Below, piece by piece: positions 58,701 to 64,000 of a stretch of DNA of 64,000 nt (within the stretch, counting starts at the first letter, position 1; each line of letters starts with the position of its first letter). Both the position numbers and the translations under genes were made by a program. The stretch spans positions 48,624-112,623 of the forward strand of contig JADFUC010000269.1 in assembly GCA_019722365.1 (NCBI GenBank). The letters are read 5' to 3'. The notes under the pieces are model-generated. The model was not told where the DNA came from and did no database searches. It saw only the letters and a program-made list of their open reading frames with translations. This DNA comes from Lithospermum erythrorhizon. Taxonomy: Eukaryota; Streptophyta; Magnoliopsida; Boraginales; Boraginaceae.

Positions 58701-60310
58701 CCTATCCTATCTCTAGCTCTATTCTGATAGGCTTTCTTTTGCCAACAAAAGGACTGGTTCTGAGAGATCAAGTCACTTTCAAGCTCGCACCACTTCATTG
58801 CCAGGTAGTTTTACTGCCCCCGATAGAAAGTTTAGAAGCAGCGAAGGAAGACGGGCAAAATGTGGTGGCCGATTTACTCTCTTTAGAATCGAAGAAGTTT
58901 TGGCTACATCAATATCCTATCTGATTCGGTTTCTCATTACCTTTAGTCCCATATGTCACTTGACAATTTTCTGATCAGGTTCTGACCGCTAGCATTCTTA
59001 TATATTTACATATGAAAAAAGAACTACGAATAGAGATTTGCCAACGACTCATCTGAAAACGTCATGGTGGCTGGGTTTGAATATTATTAACAACTCGGAG
59101 GGCATTAATACCAATCACCCGGAGGTCACGGTCGCAACTTTGCACCCACAAGGCAGCTCCCATGGTAATGCCAAATGGTTGCTCCACTGTCTCTAACGGC
59201 AGAAAAGATCATTACTCGTGTATCATTTGATTGATCAATGGTATTAGATTTCTAACTCTCTCCCAGAGCCTGTCCTGGCTTGAAGTCCCATGGTCAACAT
59301 CTTCCTATTTTGCGCATGCCGCAGTAAAAAACTCCACATCTTTGGATGGTAAGTTGTTGACGGACATTTGGTTGGGCCTAACATCAGTATTACTTATCCC
59401 CATGGCTAACCTAACTTCATATAAGTTAGTAAGGACCTGCTTTAAGGCGCTGGTCCAAGCGTATCCAAAACCTCAGATATGACGCAGGGTCGATTAGTGA
59501 AAGCATCTCGTGAACAAACAAAAGGGCTTACCTCAGGTGGGAATGTGGAGATTTTGTTTAGTTATAGGGGAAAAACCAAAAGACAAAGCGTTCCTATTCT
59601 TCTTTTTTGTGTGTGATATAAAGCTGAGCCGTGGGGGCTAGGACAGTCAATGGAAGCCTATGCTAATGGAGAAAGCTACGAAAGCTAGTCAATGCTAGTG
59701 GAAGCCTATGATAAAAGCTATTCAGGCAGTTTTATATATATTATTAGGAAATGTGGTACGTGAGTTGGTTTGCTATAATATTCCAGAAAGTGCAGCTTAC
59801 GTTCCAGGACTCTGCCTTTCTTTGGGCGTTGTTCAGGTTGGCATTTCTTTGCCACTTTTTGGGCAGATAGCACATTCCTACTTTCACTTGTTGGGGTCAT
59901 GGGATGTGAGCTCAAGTCTCAAACAGAGAATTGCTTTTGCATGGAAAACAAAACATGCTGATTCATAGGAGATTCAGTCAATCTCTCTCTCTGGAATGCT
60001 ATCTCTACCTGGAGAAGGCTAGAGAAGCTCGCTGGGATGGTTTCACACTAGAAACTGTTATTTCATTATTCTATTGAAGTCACAATATAGGATGTGGAAG
60101 CAAAATACATAGATCGAAAAACTCTTTATACGAAATCCAAGATGACCAACATGATTTATTATTTTGTTCAGTTATGCCTCCAATGGAAAATATCCGAGAC
60201 TCATAGATCAGTTCTCAGGGTAGTTTTCTATTTGCATGATGAGTGAGGATGAGGCAATGCTACTTTCTGGCTGCAAGATAGAGGACAGAAATAAAAAATT
60301 TCAGAAAGAG
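52746..60310. other. Long unrecognised stretch (7.6 kb)
   Basis: No recognised gene or RNA. The largest frame, 54335-54796 (153 codons, starting MNLIRQTLLLEDLCFVRTGS), has no recognisable domain. Text before it (about 54100-54180, MAVHREMTALLTRLLQMQQN) is reminiscent of the start of a retroelement Gag but too weak to call. A TA-repeat palindrome lies at 54618-54637. Confidence 0.35.
54618..54637. repeat. TA-microsatellite palindrome
   Basis: CC(AT)nGG, 20 bases, perfectly self-complementary. It lies inside an unassigned open frame, giving a run of Ile-Tyr, which argues that the frame is not a real gene there. Confidence 0.85.
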
Positions 60311-60640
60311 GATGTCCCCCGGTCCCGGCTTCCCAGAAAGCTTCTTTCAAACCTGTTGGCATATCATAGGCAGCGACATTTGCAAGGCGATCCTCTTCTT
60401 CCGTGACTCAGCCAATTTTGTTTTGTTTTTATTATATGATTTCCTCATCAGCTTAATGCTATCTCCATTGTTAGAGTGGTTTAGGGCTATATTTTTCGTT
60501 TTCCAGCATCAAAAGAATCTTGGCGATAAGGGTTGCTATCAGGCTTGTATCTGAGTATCAGGTGCCTTGATTGGGGCTTTAGCGCCAGACAAAAGTGTTG
60601 GATTAGGACTTCATTGTTGGAGTAACATGTAGTTCCTTTT
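60311..60640 (+). pseudogene. LINE reverse transcriptase N-terminal (fingers) fragment
   Basis: The frame reads SPGPGFPESFFQTCWHIIGS then DICKAILFF and later FRAIFFVFQHQKN, matching in order the PGPDGF, W..I..D and FRPI blocks at the start of plant LINE reverse transcriptases. One residue pair of the PGPDGF motif is shortened to PGPGF. The frame ends at 60554; further decayed sequence may continue to about 60640. It covers the part that precedes the fragment at 39164-39935. Confidence 0.65.
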
Positions 60641-61995
60641 TTTGAGGCAATAGTTTGGATATCTCTTTGAATAATTGGTCCATCTTTTCTCTGCTTCCAA
60701 ACCTAATTGAGCTACAGGCTGTTGGGATCAGGAAAACTACACAGAGTGCTCTCCTGGTGCTGATTACACCCCATGGTTCAAACCTTTGTGCAGCTCTTCC
60801 CCTGGGTCTACCTAATAACCAGGCGGTTTGAAAGCCACCCTTTTGAAGGAAAGGATAGTTTCACTTCGGTTGGGTTTGTGTTCAGCCGACTGACTACATA
60901 TCTGCTACAAGCAAAAGAAAAGCACCCAAGCTTGCTTCTTTGCCGCTTATTCCCTCAGGTTCAATAGATCAGCTCTAGCTTCTTATAGGGCTTTTGAATA
61001 GTCATCATATCCTTCTCAAACATTGTCTCAAGTTCAATGAGTTCTCTTTATTATAATTCAGGAGAAAGCTTTCTACGGGATGTTCCTTTCTCTTAAGGTT
61101 TATTTCTCCTACTAGGTGGATAGCTTAGCAAGTCTTTTTTTTTTCCAGGAGAATCTACTAAGCTTAGCACTGTTGGAATTCTGGTTTTGTGGCCGGAGGC
61201 TTGGAGGCTAAGCTAGGACGAACCTTCTTTCTTAAAAGAGCTGGACAAATCTACTTGTGACATCTGAGGATGTGTTTAACTTCAAACTTCCTCATAGGAG
61301 TATTTGACAATTACTGGCTGTGCTTTAAGATGGGATTCATTCCTAGTAGAGATCCCATTACCATTCATGCTTTGCACATTTGACAGATTGACATATCTTC
61401 TTGCCAAGATATCCTTTCCTTCTCAGACATGGAACTTTCTATCCTCTGCCTTTACAGTCAGGAGATTGCTCCTCTCCTTCAGAGGCAGACTCCGCTCTTA
61501 CACTTTTCTTTCGATTCGACTTCTCATTTTGAGTTCTAGTTGGGATGAGTTGTTTTGGTCAGAATCGGTCTTCGATCCGTTCATTCTGTCTGAAGGCTAT
61601 ACTTAGTATATATAAAGATCAACGAGGAAAACAAGTTTCCATGAGTACTCCTGATAGCAGGATATCTCATACTGCAAATGTCAGGAAAAGGTCAGAGGCA
61701 CATGGCATCAGGCAAAAGTGATCAGATCTTTAGATCTCTCTCCTAAGACAGATCAAATAAGCAGTGGGAAGGAGATCAGTCATTTACATTGGCTGCTATT
61801 TGCAGTGGTCTGATGATGACCTGATCGTCCATGTACACGCAGAGACTCTGGAGCTGCTGGTTCAACAAGTCCCAGACTGGATCCCTTGACTAGCGATCTC
61901 TCTATTTTCATTTGAGCCCCAGGAGTGGAGGCTGCCTTTACTTTAGGTCTCTTCTAGCACCAATCTGTTGTGATCCTTGGACAGTTTAAGATGCC
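60641..61995. other. Unrecognised spacer before the plastid insert
   Basis: No recognised gene. The frame 61304-61606 is open but has no family features. Confidence 0.35.
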
Positions 61996-62099
61996 CCGGA
62001 AGGATCGCTCCGAGGTCATTGGTTCTCTGATTGGTTGATTGTAGTTGAATCCCACTTCACGGGCAGGGTCTGGTTTGGTTCCAAGTCCAGGATGGCCCA
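61996..62099 (+). pseudogene. Plastid-derived trnI(GAU): end of intron and 3' exon
   Basis: From about 61996 the sequence resembles the 3' end of the plastid trnI intron (CCGGAAGGATCGCTCC, then ACTTCACGGGC), followed by a 3' exon with a disturbed T-arm and the ending CCAGGATGGCCCA. The 5' exon is absent, so no tRNA can be made. It is the left edge of a plastid insert that continues through trnA into rrn23. Confidence 0.75.
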
Positions 62100-62155
62100 G
62101 CTGCGCCAAAAAAATGAAAAAGCATCGACTACTTCATGCATGCTCCACTTGGCTC

Positions 62156-63006
62156 GGGGATGTCTAGCTCAGTTGGTGAAGCTCCCGCTCTTGCAATTAG
62201 GTCGTTGCGATTACAGGACGGATTCTCTAATTGTCCAGGCAGGTAATGATAGTATCTTATACCTGAACCGGTGGCTTACTTTACCAGTAATGGGGAAGAG
62301 GACCGAAACATGCCACTGAAAGACTCTGCAGATAAAGATGGGCTGTCAGGAACGTAGAGGAAATTGGGATGGGCAGTTGGTCTAGTATGGATCATTTTGG
62401 ACAGTTGGAGTCAGAGAAATCTCCCAGGGTTCCCTCATCTGAGATCGGAAGAGGATCAAGTTGGCCCTTGCGAACAGCTTCATGCACTATCTCCCTTCAA
62501 CCCTTTGAGCGAAATGCGGCAAAAGAAAAGGAAGGAAAATCCATGGACCGACCCCGTCATCTCCACCCCGTAGGAACTACGAGATCACCCCAAGGACGCC
62601 TTCGGCATCCAGGGGTCACGGACCGACCATAGAACCCTGTTCAATAAGTGGAACGCAGTAGCTGTCCGCTCTCAGATTGGACAGTAGGGTCGGAAGAGGC
62701 AATCACTCATTCTTAAAACCTTAACCAGGGCCAAAGGTGGGCAGGAAAGGGAGAACTGCAGTTCTTGGCTGAGGATCCTCAAGGAACCTGAGAATCCCTT
62801 AGTTAGAATGGTTGAATGGGATTCCAACTCAGCATCTTTTGATTTGAGAAGGTTGCTCTTTAAGGAGGCACAATTACAGATAAATTTACATGGCTGTAAT
62901 TTTGGGAGTTATTGTCTATCAGGGGCCTCTATGGTAAATAAGTCGGGGGACTGAGAGGCGGTGGTTTACCCTGCGGCGGATGTCAGCGGTTCGAGTCCGC
63001 TTATCA
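62156..63006 (+). pseudogene. Plastid-derived split trnA(UGC) with group II intron, decayed
   Basis: The 5' exon (62156-62196) has GGGGATGTCTAGCTCAGTTGG and the TGC anticodon region CTCTTGCAA, with extra bases in the D- and anticodon arms. The intron (62197-62974) is recognisable along its length (for example CCTGAACCGGTGGC, GCCACTGAAAGACTC, CACCCCAAGGACGCC) but carries many small indels. The 3' exon (62975-63006) starts GGCGGATGTCAGCGG and lacks bases in the acceptor strand, ending TTATCA. It should not give a working tRNA. The gene order trnI-trnA-rrn23 is that of the plastid inverted repeat. Confidence 0.88.
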
Positions 63007-63141
63007 ACTCGTGAACTTAGCCGATACAAAGCTATATGATACCAATTTTTCGATTCGACGGTTCGATCTATGATTTCTCATTCTTGGATAGATCCATACA
63101 TTTAGCGCTTTTGCCGGATGGCATAGGCTTAAAAAGGGCGG

Positions 63142-63293
63142 TTCAAACGAAGGCTTACGGTGGATGCCTAGGCACCCAGAGAGACGAAGAAGGGCGTAGT
63201 AATCGACAGAAATGTTTCGGGAGTTGAAAACCGTAGATCCGGAGATTCCCGAATAGAACCAACCTTTCGAACTGCTGCTGAATCCATGGGCAG
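63142..63293 (+). pseudogene. Plastid-derived 5' end of 23S rRNA gene
   Basis: TTCAAACGAAGGCTTACGG marks the start of plastid rrn23, followed by GGATGCCTAGGCACCCAGAG, GGCGTAGTAATCGAC and AACTGCTGCTGAATCCATGG. Several small indels are present and similarity stops after ATCCATGGGCAG near 63293. This is the right edge of the plastid insert. Only about 150 of roughly 2800 bases are kept. Confidence 0.88.
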
Positions 63294-64000
63294 CTGAGAG
63301 ATCGCTTGGAGAGAAGTTGGTTCTTTCCTCCTTTTCATCTTAGTAATCACTTTCTTCTTATTTTCTACGACGTTCAGACGAGTTTGGATGGTGGAGCATC
63401 TTCTCTTTTGCTCTCTGATAACTGATAGCCCTGCAGAAGCTCTCCCTCAACATCATGAAGCTTTTATGCAGGGTAGGGATCCTTTGCTCCTCCCGTCTTT
63501 TCCGGTAAATGCTATGTTCCTTCTGCCCACCTCGACAAGCCCGGAACTCAACTCCAGTTAATGTAGACAGGAGGATGAACTGGGTTTGAATAGTTGAAGA
63601 TGTTTGAAACCTCCTGCCATAAGAGGAGAGTCTGTAGTAAGAGCTCCCTCTCCCCCTGTTTTCGGCGTCTTACTATTCTTTCAGGGAAACTCCATGAGAT
63701 TACGTCTTTCAGTACTGGGACTCAAGTCAAGTAGTTGAGATAAGCTGTTTGCTCTTTCAGACGACCTTAGTTAAGTTCCTTTTTATTCCGTCCTATAGGT
63801 TCATTTCATTAAGATCAGTGGTTCAAGTCAATGAGGAGGCCCTTCTCACTCCAAGCTCAAGCATTTACTTTTTAGTTAGAAACCAACGTCTTGCAGAATT
63901 TAACGTGGGATTACTCAAGGACCACTGGTTTAGGTAAATATCTTATGCCCCTTCCCGGTTCGTCCTGACCAACTCTCCCAGCAATTCTTTTTCCGCTAAT
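63294..64000. other. Unrecognised sequence at window end
   Basis: After the plastid insert ends near 63293 I recognise no gene or RNA. The open frame at 63749-63937 has no family features. Confidence 0.35.

Overview
The window is most likely a piece of an angiosperm mitochondrial chromosome. It carries atp9, a full-length ccmC, split nad2 and nad5 exons flanked by group II introns with recognisable domain V hairpins, mitochondrial trnC, trnY and trnI(CAU), and a plastid-type trnN. Between them lie long gene-poor stretches with fragments of foreign DNA, as is usual for plant mitochondria. Codons such as Pro64 in atp9 and Arg/Thr/Ser codons in nad2 exon 4 sit where plant mitochondria normally restore other residues by C-to-U RNA editing.

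Layout. 0-1 kb: the C-terminal end of a mitovirus-type RNA polymerase (an old, broken endogenous copy). 1.9-3.5 kb, minus strand: nad2 exons 1 and 2 with intron 1. 6-19 kb: accessory DNA with Ty3/gypsy protease (6.2-7.3 kb), LINE RNase H (8.4 kb), Ty1/copia Gag-protease (12.0-12.5 kb), Ty3/gypsy integrase (13.6 kb) and a piece of a nuclear PHD-finger gene of the MS1/MMD1 type (18.1-19.1 kb). ccmC with its t-element sits inside this (10.6-11.4 kb). 20.8-24.4 kb: atp9, nad5 exon 1, intron 1, a badly frameshifted nad5 exon 2 and the start of intron 2. 26.5-28.5 kb: trnC, trnN, trnY. 28.5-33.3 kb, plus strand: the 3' half of nad2 intron 2 followed by nad2 exons 3, 4 and 5. 38.2 kb: trnI(CAU). 39-61 kb: mostly unrecognised DNA with LINE reverse transcriptase pieces (39.2 and 60.3 kb), a second mitovirus-type fragment (50.7 kb) and a scrambled copia reverse transcriptase (52.1-52.7 kb). 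62.0-63.3 kb: an insert of plastid DNA (trnI 3' end, split trnA, start of rrn23).

How parts fit together. nad2 would be made from two transcripts: exons 1-2 (minus strand, 3.5-1.9 kb) and exons 3-5 (plus strand, 29.0-33.3 kb), joined by trans-splicing across the broken intron 2. nad5 exons 1-2 would be joined in cis and then in trans to exons outside the window. ccmC (haem delivery for cytochrome c), atp9 (ATP synthase rotor ring), nad2 and nad5 (Complex I) all serve respiration in the inner membrane.

The most striking feature is uneven damage. ccmC, atp9, trnN, nad2 exon 5 and most of nad2 exons 1 and 2 look clean, while nad2 exons 3 and 4, nad5 exon 2, the 3' end of nad5 exon 1 and trnC carry many one- to few-base insertions and deletions. 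This could mean decayed duplicate copies, patchy assembly error or a nuclear copy of mitochondrial DNA. I found no convincing new multi-gene system; the best leads are the damage pattern, the two mitovirus fragments and the PHD-finger insert. Exon limits rest on remembered family structure and boundary motifs, not on alignment.
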